43,219 nucleotides of DNA from Desulfobacula sp. (GCF_030145145.1 NZ_JAQYWD010000044.1:1-43219), one strand, 5' to 3'; shown: positions 8,216 through 15,783, numbered from the stretch's first letter. A program made the numbers and translations. The notes: generated from the letters alone by a model not told the origin.

Positions 8216-8391
8216 AATCCGGTTACTCTAATAAAATTTAATGGAAAGTTTGTTCATTTGATTTCGCTTGGTCAAATATAATTGAATATTTCTTTACACA
8301 AATTTGAAATATTGATAATGATTTGCAAATCAAATCGCTAATTGTTGCAGGCCAGATCACATTCCAAATTATGTGACATCCAGATCTGCAC
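8216..8391 (+). repeat. 176-bp dispersed repeat, copy R2
   Basis: Running from AATCCGGTTA to CCAGATCTG, this segment matches the reverse complement of 14279-14454 over its full, equal length, with the best blocks at the ATAATTGAATATTTCTTTAC core and at CATCCAGATCTGC. Divergence is roughly a quarter to a third of positions by eye. It lies in the leader of the next gene. Confidence 0.7.
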
Positions 8392-8459
8392 AATAATTGG
8401 TTGGTTAGCAGGTACTCTATGCTACCACCATTTGTCGGTAGATAAACGTTGGAGATCAA

Positions 8460-9126
8460 ATGTCAAGAAAAGAGCATCATTTCAAAGCCGGAGATTCGGT
8501 GAGAGTCAAACCTAATGTCCAAGATCCTGATTTTGGGGATGAGATAAGTGGATGGGTTGGCAGAATCATAGAGATTGAAAACGAAAGTATCTTGATTCAA
8601 TGGGACAGCCTGACCTTAGCGAGCATTCCAGTTTCTATTATCAATCAATGTGAACAAGACGGATTAGATTGGTCAAGAATGAATCTATATCTAACAGAGG
8701 TAAGACATATTAAACCACGCGATTCCCTTGATGATGTTGAACGAACTTTGGAGCGTCTTCAATCAGAACATCTCTGGGACGGGATTGGAGAAGAAGGATC
8801 ACGTATTCAAAAAGTATTGCAAAATGTTGATCCAGATGATGAATGGTGCTGCATTTGAATCATGGGAAGAGCACTTACAGCAAGTATTACGATTTCCCTT
8901 TGAAGTCGAGATTGTTGAATTTCAGGAACGTGGGCCATTGAGTCAGGGGGACAAAGTTAAAATTTTGGAAATTGCCAGTGTTGAGGACATGTATGGGATT
9001 ATTGTTACGGTATCACACAAGCGAGGTGTGTATCAGTTTCCACTTTGTGATTTGGAGGTCATGGGACAAGCTTCTCCTAACTACCACCCTGTGAAAGATT
9101 ATGCAGTATGGTTTGCCAACCGATGA
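8460..9126 (+). pseudogene. Frameshifted gene of a conserved acidic protein family
   Basis: Translation from ATG 8460 gives MSRKEHHFKAGDSVRVKPNV, a KOW/SH3-like start, and runs to a stop at 8858 after DPDDEWCCI. In the next frame (+1) the protein resumes at once, from GCATTTGAA at 8851 (AFESWEEHLQQVLRFPFEVE) to a stop at 9126, with a second SH3-like domain ending in DYAVWFANR. One extra base near 8847-8850 explains the break; removing it gives a continuous protein of about 222 residues, DDEW-C-AFESWEEH. I recall a bacterial family with this layout, often labelled calcium-binding protein, but the name is uncertain. The two domains probably flank an acidic helical linker. It may be a true pseudogene or a sequencing error; the sequence shows no slippery heptamer that would suggest programmed shifting. 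Confidence 0.75.
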
Positions 9127-9174
9127 GGTTGCCCAACTATTAGACAGACAGAAAAAACAAATGAGGTAGGGGAA

Positions 9175-9678
9175 ATGAGTTTTAAGCGTTTTATTGAATT
9201 TTTTCCAGAAATAGCAGAAAAGGAAACACGTCGAATCATTCTTCGAAACGATCCGAAAATTCCGGATGGTGAATATGCCTTTGTTGATTCTTTTTGTGAG
9301 GATAAAGATTGCGATTGCCGACGGGTCTATTTTGACGTTCTCCAAATAGATCCAGAATATGAACCAATTCATGCCGCGAGAATTTCCTATGGATGGGAAA
9401 GTTTGGATTTTTATTTGTCCTGGTCCCCTTATCTACCTTCAAAAATGGCTGCGGAGATGAAAGGCCCCACACTGCAACCATCTCAAAAAAAAACGCTATA
9501 CGGTGAACAATTTATAGAATTGTTTGAATCTATATTGCTTGTCGATCCTGCCTATATTGACCGAATCAAACGGCATTATACCTTGTTCAAAGCGAAATTG
9601 GGGGGTAAGGCAATTAAAAAAATTTATAAGGAGTATGATATATATTCCCCTTGTCCTTGCGGGAGCGGAAAAAAATAA
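9175..9678 (+). CDS. SEC-C-type protein cut by a premature stop inside its zinc motif
   Basis: A 167-residue protein with an alpha/beta body including a cysteine cluster (SFCEDKDCDCRRVYFDV) and ending [10 protein letters not shown]. The stop TAA at 9676 falls exactly where the SEC-C consensus needs an aromatic residue. Reading on in frame gives K-F-C-C-L-A and a second stop at 9697-9699, which would complete the motif as [14 protein letters not shown] single TAT or TAC to TAA change therefore removes the last two zinc ligands. The family (proteins beginning with a conserved domain and ending in SEC-C) is common in bacteria and of unknown role. GGGGAAATG precedes the start. The gene follows the frameshifted gene by 48 bases, and both look damaged. 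A functional protein without the motif cannot be excluded. Confidence 0.72.
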   Translation: MSFKRFIEFFPEIAEKETRRIILRNDPKIPDGEYAFVDSFCEDKDCDCRRVYFDVLQIDPEYEPIHAARISYGWESLDFYLSWSPYLPSKMAAEMKGPTLQPSQKKTLYGEQFIELFESILLVDPAYIDRIKRHYTLFKAKLGGKAIKKIYKEYDIYSPCPCGSGKK

Positions 9679-9968
9679 AAGTTTTGCTGTTTGGCGTGAG
9701 ATCTTATGTGGTTAAAATATTATTTATCTGGTAAAGATTTAATTTTTCGGAATTTAACTGAGACTCATTATCCATTTATCAAGCCGTCAGTAAGGTGGTT
9801 TTCCGGAGTCAATTCATTGATATATAAAAATTATAGCCAAAAAAAATATCATCAGAATTACAGTCCAAACCCACAGAATAGATTTTAAAAATTCCGGGTT
9901 TTCCCTGATTGAAATTTTTTCTTTTCTGTCGTATGAAAATGGAAACACCTTCCAAAAAGGGGAAATCC

Positions 9969-10178
9969 ATGGACAAACCGATTACATCAGTTGAAGAGGA
10001 CAGTTCAGCATTATATTGTCCGACATGCGGTAAGCCAAATGATCAAATCAGCAATGCAGATGACGAAATCTTTAAAACATATTATTGCCTTAATTGTGGG
10101 AAAGCCTTGGGTGTCGGTATCTTTTTGAGTCTGAAAGTTGTCTGCCCGGAATGCGGAATGCTTGTTGTTATGGGGTAA
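9969..10178 (+). CDS. Small multi-CxxC zinc-ribbon protein
   Basis: A 69-residue protein with three CxxC knuckles: CPTC near residue 18, CLNC near 42 and CPEC near 60. Four of these cysteines can form one zinc ribbon and the last pair may be a degenerate second site. There is no other domain, so it is probably a small nucleic-acid or protein-binding factor. In-frame ATG codons lie upstream at 9933 and 9939, but the one at 9969 has AAGGGG six bases before it and is preferred. It lies 32 bases before the DUF72 gene and is probably co-transcribed with it. Function is unknown. Confidence 0.6.
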   Translation: MDKPITSVEEDSSALYCPTCGKPNDQISNADDEIFKTYYCLNCGKALGVGIFLSLKVVCPECGMLVVMG

Positions 10179-10210
10179 TCAACAAGGGAAAATAAAAAAG
10201 GAATTGACCA

Positions 10211-11086
10211 ATGCGGAGAGAGCCATCTAAATTTTTAAGGATCGGCACTTGCAGCTGGAAGTATGATTCATGGAAAGGACTTGTCTATTCCCAGGATGTT
10301 GGCAAAAACTATTTGTCGGAATATGCAAAGAATTATACCCTTGTGGAAATCGACCAGTGGTTCTGGTCCTTGTTCGGGGAAAAGGTTGTCCTTCCTAAGC
10401 CTGAAGTTGTCGCTGAGTATGTGGGTTCTGTTCCTAAAGATTTTCGATTCAGTATCAAAGTTCCAAATGCTATCACACTGACACACCAGTATGGTAAGGG
10501 GCAAACCGAGGCCAACCCACATTTCCTGTCAAATGATCTGATGCAAGATTTTCTGCACCTAATAGAACCCATGTCTAAACAAATCAACTCACTGATTTTT
10601 CAATTTGAGTATCTAAATAAACAGAAAATGCCAAACCAGATGCTCTTTCAAGATCAACTTCAGAAGTTCTATCAGAAGTTACCCCCCAAGTTCCACTACT
10701 GCATTGAAATACGAAATCAGAATTATCTTAACAAACCATACTTTGAATTTCTCCAGTCAATGAAACTTTCACACGTGTTTTTACAGGGGTACTGGATGCC
10801 TTCTATTTTTCAAGTGTATGGTCATTTTAAAGAATACATCAAGGGTCATACCGTCATCCGGTTGCATGGGCCTGACAGGAAAGGTATAGAGCAGCGGACT
10901 AAAAATATATGGAATGCCATAGTTGAGCCAAAAGATGGTGAGCTGCACAATCTGAAGATGATGATTAATGATTTGATAGCAAGACAAGTCAAGGTAACTC
11001 TCAATGTCAATAACCATTACGAAGGGTCAGCACCCATTACCATTAAGCGGTTTTTGGATCTGTTGTTGAATGATGCCTTTGGTTAA
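10211..11086 (+). CDS. DUF72 family protein (YecE-like TIM barrel)
   Basis: A 291-residue protein that opens with the DUF72 signature LRIGTCSWKYDSWKGLVYS, a beta-strand start of a TIM-barrel-like fold, then EIDQWFWSLF and FRFSIKVPNAITLTH, all recognisable positions of the family. Further along, HYCIEIRNQNYLN and VIRLHGPDRKGIE match the later barrel strands. Length fits the usual 240-300. DUF72 proteins (E. coli YecE) have no firmly established reaction; metal-dependent or nuclease-like roles have been suggested. No signal peptide is present, so it is cytoplasmic. AAGGA precedes the ATG at suitable distance. It follows a small zinc-ribbon gene by 32 bases. Confidence 0.88.
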   Translation: MRREPSKFLRIGTCSWKYDSWKGLVYSQDVGKNYLSEYAKNYTLVEIDQWFWSLFGEKVVLPKPEVVAEYVGSVPKDFRFSIKVPNAITLTHQYGKGQTEANPHFLSNDLMQDFLHLIEPMSKQINSLIFQFEYLNKQKMPNQMLFQDQLQKFYQKLPPKFHYCIEIRNQNYLNKPYFEFLQSMKLSHVFLQGYWMPSIFQVYGHFKEYIKGHTVIRLHGPDRKGIEQRTKNIWNAIVEPKDGELHNLKMMINDLIARQVKVTLNVNNHYEGSAPITIKRFLDLLLNDAFG

Positions 11087-11169
11087 GGCCATAGTACATG
11101 AAAAGCAATATATTCTTTTTGGTATTAATTTTTTCAAACACGTCATGGGATTTAGGCGAGGTCTTTTGA

Positions 11170-11781
11170 ATGCCAGATAGAATCTACGGCCCCGACAACA
11201 TCACAATTGAGCAAATGTATTCCAATAGAGCTGACGCCATTGCTGCTGGGCATACATACTATTTCACCGGCAAACCATGCAAGCATGGACATATAGAACC
11301 AAGAAGGGCTAAGGGTGGTGGATGTATGGAATGTGAAAGGATTTCTGGTCGAAATTATTATGCAAAACACAGAAAACCGCCACGGCAGAAGCTTACCAGA
11401 GAAGAAAAGGCTGAAAGACGAAAAGCCCGCTACCGTGCGAATAGAGATAAAATTTTAAAACGAAGAAAAAAATATTACACGGCTAATAAAGAAAAAATCA
11501 AAGCCAGAAAACAACAGTATTGGATAGACAATAAAGAAGACCTGTACCAAAAACGCAAAGAATATTACCAAGCCAATATAGAAAGCGAAAGGGCAAGAAA
11601 CAGAGCAAGGTATAAAGAAGATCCTGAAAAAAATATAGCCAAATATAAAGAATATTACCAGAAAAACCGTGAACAAATACTGGAAAAAAGACGAGACTAC
11701 CGACGGAAAAATAAAGAAAAAATCAGTCAACAGAACAGGGAATATTATCTGAGGAAAAAAAAGGAAATGGAAGGGTCATGA
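11170..11781 (+). CDS. Zinc-finger protein with long basic Tyr/Lys/Arg repeat tail
   Basis: The 203-residue product has two parts. Residues 20-60 contain a small metal-binding module, TGKPCKHGHIEPRR then GGGCMECER, giving Cys37, His39, His41, Cys52 and Cys55; this resembles the treble-clef fingers of phage HNH-type proteins. From residue 75 to the end runs a highly basic, helical region of degenerate 13-16-residue units with the theme RxKYYxANKEKIKARK, rich in Lys, Arg, Tyr and Asn, which suits nucleic-acid coating. No HNH catalytic residues are visible. Similar proteins occur in phages and mobile islands. Codon and residue bias differ sharply from the core genes. A broken second copy of its 3' end lies at 13517-13641. 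Confidence 0.65.
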   Translation: MPDRIYGPDNITIEQMYSNRADAIAAGHTYYFTGKPCKHGHIEPRRAKGGGCMECERISGRNYYAKHRKPPRQKLTREEKAERRKARYRANRDKILKRRKKYYTANKEKIKARKQQYWIDNKEDLYQKRKEYYQANIESERARNRARYKEDPEKNIAKYKEYYQKNREQILEKRRDYRRKNKEKISQQNREYYLRKKKEMEGS

Positions 11782-11819
11782 GATACATTTACACAATCAG
11801 TAAAATTTTGGAGTGACTA

Positions 11820-12086
11820 ATGGCTAAAAATCAAATTACAAAAAAACAGGCGCGGGTAAGTCTTGAAAATTATCTGGTGGAGCAGACAAGGAAAAAGGCA
11901 AACACACTTGAAATAAGAGACTACCGACCCGGTGATGAGGTTGGTATGTATAATGTCAGCGGAATTGAAAACTGTTTTATTGTTCATGTGCCGGATGACA
12001 AAGGTTATTGCATCGGAGCTTCCCGTATGATTGCAATATCTAAAGAAACCGGGGAAATACTTACTGATCGTATGCATGGTGAATAA
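11820..12086 (+). CDS. YrhB/Imm35-like small protein
   Basis: An 88-residue protein with a well-spaced GGAGTGA before its ATG. The C-terminal half, from NCFIVHVPDD through GYCIGASRMIAISKETGEIL, follows the strand pattern of YrhB/Imm35 proteins, which end in a SKETGEV-like hairpin. That family includes chaperone-like E. coli YrhB and predicted immunity proteins of polymorphic toxins. The assignment rests on pattern memory and is moderate at best. No toxin gene of the polymorphic type is visible beside it; the preceding basic zinc-finger protein is not a known toxin. It is a lone cytoplasmic protein by sequence. Confidence 0.5.
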   Translation: MAKNQITKKQARVSLENYLVEQTRKKANTLEIRDYRPGDEVGMYNVSGIENCFIVHVPDDKGYCIGASRMIAISKETGEILTDRMHGE

Positions 12087-12201
12087 ACCGATTTCTTGAT
12101 TAAGGGGGTCTCCAACTTCTCCATAGTCAGTGCCGGGTTAATTTAAGTTTTTGTAAAATTCGCACAGTACAGTTCGATCTTTAGACTGGGGGAGGGCAAA
12201 T

Positions 12202-13176
12202 ATGGTAGAAAGTACACATACACAGGCAGGCCATGAATCTGCAAGGACAGGCGATATCTTTGGCAAAACCATTTCTGGGGTTGAACGTGTTTTCCTGTTA
12301 TTATCTCGCCAATGGCATACGAATATCCAAATAGTCCATAGAGACAACCCGCCTCCACGATCATTGGATCTTCTTGCTTTGTCATGTCTTATGCTTTCTG
12401 TCGAATGGGGATGGTGTTTCACTGATGTCGCCAGAGATCAAATGGATATAAACGAAAATATATCCGAGTCTGTTCGCTCTTCCCCATGGCTTGACCAATT
12501 TCCCTGGCAGCTTTGCCAAGCCTCACTCGAAACAACCCCATCTGGTTCAGAAGCGGTAGAGCGATTGACTGCGAATTTTACCCACCACCATTCCTCTATC
12601 AGATGCTGGATGCTGGAAATAGGTTGGATTACACGCTCTTTGCTTGACGTATCAAAGGCCATTCCGCTGCTACTCAAAAATCTTGCCGACACAATATTCG
12701 AACCATTCCTATCGGCAGGGCTGGCCGCGGCTATTTTTGCCAAGAAAGACGATGTGGAATTCTATGAAATGGCACAAAATTTTAACCCCCACCCTGATGA
12801 CAAAGAACAGTATCAAGAAAGAATAACGTATATAAAAAATAATGGTATTCTATGCATACAGTCGCCTCTCTTGGAGCTTGAGATTCAGTGTTGGAAGATT
12901 ATTTCTGGCGCGGCGTTCGGCCAACTTAACCATCAAGCAGGCATTGGCCAAAATGAAAACAAAGGACAAATAGGGGAGAAGAAGCATGGCACAGCCAAAC
13001 AACTTGATTTATTTGAATACCAAGCGACCTGCGACAAAACCAGGACGTATCAGCTTCCAGAGTGGGAAGAGTGGACGTCGCCGATGCCGGATAACCAAGA
13101 GAATTTCTTGTCAGATGACCCTCAGGGGAAGGGTCCACCCTCCCCGGGTAACAACTCTCGACGACCTGAGCACTAA
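12202..13176 (+). CDS. Hypothetical 324-residue protein
   Basis: I do not recognise this protein. It has a very strong Shine-Dalgarno (GGGGGAGGG five bases before ATG), so it is probably expressed. Residues 20-240 are rich in Trp, Leu and Cys with alternating helices (for example LLALSCLMLSVEWGWCF and CWMLEIGWITRSLLDVSKAI), suggesting a helical, possibly alpha-solenoid domain. Hydrophobic stretches near 55-70 and 165-185 are too broken by charge to be confident membrane spans. The last 80 residues are polar and proline-rich, and likely disordered. No catalytic motif or metal site is evident. It is the longest unexplained reading frame in the accessory region. Confidence 0.55.
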   Translation: MVESTHTQAGHESARTGDIFGKTISGVERVFLLLSRQWHTNIQIVHRDNPPPRSLDLLALSCLMLSVEWGWCFTDVARDQMDINENISESVRSSPWLDQFPWQLCQASLETTPSGSEAVERLTANFTHHHSSIRCWMLEIGWITRSLLDVSKAIPLLLKNLADTIFEPFLSAGLAAAIFAKKDDVEFYEMAQNFNPHPDDKEQYQERITYIKNNGILCIQSPLLELEIQCWKIISGAAFGQLNHQAGIGQNENKGQIGEKKHGTAKQLDLFEYQATCDKTRTYQLPEWEEWTSPMPDNQENFLSDDPQGKGPPSPGNNSRRPEH

Positions 13177-13193
13177 TGTCATTTGATTTTTAA

Positions 13194-13462
13194 GGGGGGG
13201 GGTAAAAATCATAAAAGTTGTTTTTATCAATGAGCGGATGGACAGCCTTTTTCCCCCTATGCCATTTTAACATAGGGAGGGGGTAAGAATTTTTTCAGAC
13301 CATAAAAGAGTTCTCTTGCGCGACAAAGGCGCTGTAAAAAGTGTTTGTCTTTCATGGGTGCCTTCCTATTCGTTTCCCATGAATTGAATTATTTACAAGC
13401 AGGAATAAGGACCAAAAGCCTTTAAATTCAACATTTGAACAAATTCTCACCATGGGGGGGGG
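13194..13462. other. Spacer with two 9-G tracts and a hairpin
   Basis: The stretch between the unknown gene and the pseudogene remnant has no gene. It contains runs of nine G at 13194-13202 and 13454-13462, unusual in this AT-rich region, plus the hairpin at 13253-13283 listed separately. I see no promoter or repeat that explains the tracts. Confidence 0.5.
13253..13297 (+). terminator. Possible rho-independent terminator
   Basis: CCCCCTATG pairs with CATAGGGAGGGGG across a nine-base loop, with one bulged A on the right arm. A stretch TAAGAATTTTTT follows, with the T-run about eight bases from the stem. It could end the transcript of the 324-residue gene. The bulge and spacing make it less than certain. 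Confidence 0.45.
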
Positions 13463-13516
13463 AGGGACCGGGATTCAAATTCATTATGGCCATTGGTTAT
13501 GTGATTTCCGCACACA

Positions 13517-13641
13517 CACACAAAAACAGAGAACAAATACTGGAAAGAAGACGAGAACCCCGAAGGAGAAACAAAGAGAAAATCCGTCAACAGAACAGGG
13601 AATATTATCTGAGGAAAAAAAAAGAAAGAGATGAACCATAA
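13517..13641 (+). pseudogene. 3' fragment of the basic-repeat zinc-finger gene
   Basis: This stretch encodes NREQILERRREPRRRNKEKI and ends NREYYLRKKKERDEP, closely matching the last 40 codons of the 11170-11781 gene in both protein and DNA. The AACAGGGAATATTATCTGAG block is identical. Upstream, after a nine-G tract, the similarity stops. A frame can be opened from 13435, but its first 28 residues are unrelated to the parent and include the G tract. It is best read as a leftover of a duplication. Confidence 0.7.
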
Positions 13642-13868
13642 TATTCCAGAACAGTTGTTGCTGTATTTTTTATATCTTGAGTTGAATTTGTAAGAGTGAC
13701 TTTGACTAATGTTGGCAGGAAATATAGTTGAATCTTAACACGTGTTTCAGCCGCGGCCTACGCTGGACCCAGCCGAAGCAGTAACGAGTTGTGAACCGTT
13801 TGGCAACAATAGACCCAAAAACTGCGATGGCCGTCGGTCTGCAAACTTTTGTTCTGTATTGCTGATAA

Positions 13869-14240
13869 TCAATCGGTGTCTTTATACAGTTTTAAAGCTT
13901 GTAGCAAACTTAACGAATCAGATAGTTTTTGCAATGTTCCTGAAGCCTGATTTGACTCATCTATGTATTGCTCTGAGTGTTTTTTAATATCTGCAAGAGC
14001 ATTTCTGAGTTCAACTAATTCATCAATATATTTTTCGTTTATTTCTGATGTTATAAAATGATGTTCACATTCTAAACACTCACGCCCTCTTCGGAACCAA
14101 TTAATATCTGGATGATCCTTTCGATACCATCTTTGTGCATTTTTCTGCTCCCAGTCGATATCGTTAATAGGTATTGCTTTGCAAACCCTTATCTCTTTGC
14201 ATTTTGGGCAATACATTTTTGTACCACCGCTTTTTCCCAT
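13869..14240 (-). CDS. NrdR-like zinc-ribbon protein with coiled-coil tail
   Basis: A 123-residue protein with a zinc ribbon formed by Cys11, Cys14, Cys55 and Cys58. The second knuckle, FRRGRECLECEHHFITSEI, is strikingly like the RRxRECxxCxxRFTTYE of the repressor NrdR, but the first knuckle is 40 residues away and there is no ATP-cone domain. Residues 70-123 form a predicted helix with heptad-like leucines. GGAGA precedes the ATG. It is the only minus-strand gene in this part of the accessory region. A DNA or RNA-binding role is inferred from the ribbon; it is unlikely to be an NrdR orthologue because the effector domain is missing. It lies just inside repeat R3. Confidence 0.65.
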   Translation of the reverse strand: MGKSGGTKMYCPKCKEIRVCKAIPINDIDWEQKNAQRWYRKDHPDINWFRRGRECLECEHHFITSEINEKYIDELVELRNALADIKKHSEQYIDESNQASGTLQKLSDSLSLLQALKLYKDTD

Positions 14241-14278
14241 ATTTTCTCCATTATTTTATTATAGAACAAGTTAGTTGA

Positions 14279-14454
14279 GCAGATCTGGATATCATGTAAT
14301 TTGTAATGTTATCCGACATGCAACGATTAAAAAATTTGATCTGTAAATCAGTATCAGTGTTTTAAATTTGTGTAAAGAAATATTCAATTATATTGGAAGG
14401 ATAACCAGCAAGTTAATCAAGATGCCATTAAGGTATATTGGAACTAACCGGATT
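14279..14454 (-). repeat. 176-bp dispersed repeat, copy R3 (inverted relative to R2)
   Basis: The reverse complement matches 8216-8391 end to end, from GCAGATCTGGAT through the GTGTAAAGAAATATTCAATT core to TAACCGGATT. Equal length and nearly gap-free alignment argue for descent from one element rather than chance similarity. Confidence 0.7.
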
Positions 14455-15231
14455 ATTCAAAATTGGGAATAGAGATACCCATGGTACTAAATTTCATGAA
14501 CTTCTATACATGAAAACAACCCTATGACAAACACAGAACTTGAAGCATAATTGAAGCAGGCCCAAAATAGAATCTCATATATGAACCTTCCCGGGGGTGG
14601 AGACCGGAATTCACCGTCAACCCCTCATAACATCCATAGACACCTGCACACACTCACGGCATACGATACCTTTCCCATTCAGTTCATTACTTTCAAGAAA
14701 AATATTGCAAAAGTAATGCGGCGCTTGGGTACCCGGGGGGCAGATTGGGACCCCTATATTCTGGGACTCCAATGCAACACCACGCAACACACGGCGTTTA
14801 TCAATGAAACAAAACGGAACTATAAGCAACCGAACATAACTGAACGATGGAAAATAAGCCAGAATAAGCCCTTGGGAAACTGAACAAAACTGAACTATAG
14901 CTATTTTTGAAATGGGACAAAACGGGACTATAAGAATAATGGGGATCTTACCGACACACACGTTGATTTATTGGAAGGTCATATCAGCAAGGAAGACATT
15001 CGTTAAAAAAGGGTGAACTGCCAGACAGAATATACCCGTTAAAAACCTGGCTCCCTTCTGTTGTTATCCTGGGAAGGTGCTTTCTGCAATACAACCCTTG
15101 AAAAAATGATTCTATGCAATGTGGGGAGCAAATCAATCCGTACATATTGTTTTTGATTGGACAGGATTATTTTTTTTGAGTGAGTAAGATTATAAAAACG
15201 TGTAAAATATGTGTAAAAAAATATTGGAAGC
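14455..15231. other. Long gene-free stretch before the tRNA gene
   Basis: About 780 bases without a convincing gene. Open frames at 14551-14883 (+) and 14617-14961 (-) overlap each other and have no family resemblance or good ribosome site. The stretch holds the short repeats at 14806-14934. Reading plus-strand 14939-15005 gives GDLTDTHVDLLEGHISKEDI before a stop, which looks faintly like a gene end and may be a remnant. Confidence 0.4.
14806..14934 (+). repeat. Short direct repeats around ACAAAACGGAACTATAAG
   Basis: Three close copies begin near 14809 (ACAAAACGGAACTATAAG), 14884 (ACAAAACTGAACTATAG) and 14917 (ACAAAACGGGACTATAAG), and a weaker fourth sits near 14835 (ACATAACTGAACGATGG). Spacings are 75 and 33 bases between the good copies. 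They could be protein-binding sites or debris of element ends. Confidence 0.5.
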
Positions 15232-15264
15232 AAAAAAGGCTTTCAACCAAAAAGTTGAAAACCC
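15232..15264 (-). terminator. Rho-independent terminator of tRNA-Gln
   Basis: On the minus strand GGTTTTCAAC pairs with GTTGAAAGCC over a short T-rich loop, directly followed by TTTTTTG. It begins about 12 bases after the tRNA CCA end. Confidence 0.8.
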
Positions 15265-15275
15265 TTGCAATTAAT

Positions 15276-15349
15276 TGGCTGGGTGATAAGGATTCGAACC
15301 TTAATTGACGGAGTCAGAGTCCGTAGTCCTGCCGTTGGACGATCACCCA
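15276..15349 (-). tRNA. tRNA-Gln (anticodon CTG)
   Basis: The minus strand folds as a complete cloverleaf. The acceptor TGGGTGA pairs with TCACCCA, followed by G and an encoded CCA. The D stem is GTCC/GGAC, the anticodon stem ACGGA/TCCGT encloses the loop CTCTGAC with anticodon CTG, and the T arm is TAAGGTTCGAATCCTTA. It reads codon CAG. The 3' end points left, toward the accessory region, the side on which tRNA-targeting islands usually integrate. Confidence 0.95.
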
Positions 15350-15366
15350 GCAAAAAATTATGCGTT

Positions 15367-15395
15367 TATATATATCAAGACGGTTGGTTAGTCAA
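15367..15395 (-). promoter_or_regulatory. Sigma-70-type promoter of tRNA-Gln
   Basis: On the minus strand TTGACT (15395-15390) and TATATA (15372-15367) are separated by 17 bases. Transcription would begin about ten bases before the tRNA 5' end. Confidence 0.7.
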
Positions 15396-15498
15396 TAATT
15401 ATCTTGATTCACTGTTTGTAAAAAGGAAGTGAGATATGATATATATTAAATCGGGTAGTCCGTGTGTTTCATATTAACGTAATCAGTGGGAGGCAAAG

Positions 15499-15783
15499 AT
15501 GACTGTTACCGTATTGATTAAAAGGACTGTTACTCCTGAAAATGAAGGAATGCTGATAGAGTTGTACCGGGAGATGAGGGGCACGGCGTTAAATGCAAAA
15601 GGGTATATCGGTGGTGAAACCTTAAAGCGGGTAGATCAGTCTGGAGAAGTTCTTATCATCAGTAAATGGCGGCATATCGATGACTGGTCAAAGTGGCTTG
15701 TCAGTAAAGACAGAAGAGCTTATCAGGAGCGGATTGACACCCTTACCAGTGCGGAAACCAAATTTGAGATTTACAGGCATTAA
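15499..15783 (+). CDS. Antibiotic biosynthesis monooxygenase (ABM) domain protein
   Basis: A 94-residue single-domain protein matching the ABM/dimeric alpha-beta barrel fold: strand VTVLIKRTV, helix ENEGMLIELYREMRGTAL, strand YIGGETLKRV, strand VLIISKWRHIDDWSKWL, then a final helix and strand ending ETKFEIYRH. Family members dimerise and act as small oxygenases, haem-degrading enzymes or unknown binders; no haem-specific residues are obvious here, so the reaction is not assigned. GGGAGG precedes the ATG. The larE coding sequence runs out of its 3' end with overlap, so the two are probably one operon. Confidence 0.82.
   Translation: MTVTVLIKRTVTPENEGMLIELYREMRGTALNAKGYIGGETLKRVDQSGEVLIISKWRHIDDWSKWLVSKDRRAYQERIDTLTSAETKFEIYRH

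Noticed and set aside
9706-9888. Short plus-strand open frame after the SEC-C gene
   Set aside because: No ribosome site, AT-driven composition and no family resemblance.
13869-14240. NrdR orthologue
   Set aside because: Only the second zinc knuckle resembles NrdR; the ATP-cone domain is missing and the ribbon spacing is different.
14551-14961. Two opposite-strand frames overlapping each other
   Set aside because: Neither has a Shine-Dalgarno or recognisable domain; their pseudo-repeats come from the short DNA repeats in the stretch.
4656-15230. Integron cassette array
   Set aside because: The gene-spacer layout is suggestive, but no integron integrase is present and the repeats lack paired core sites of the attC type after each gene.
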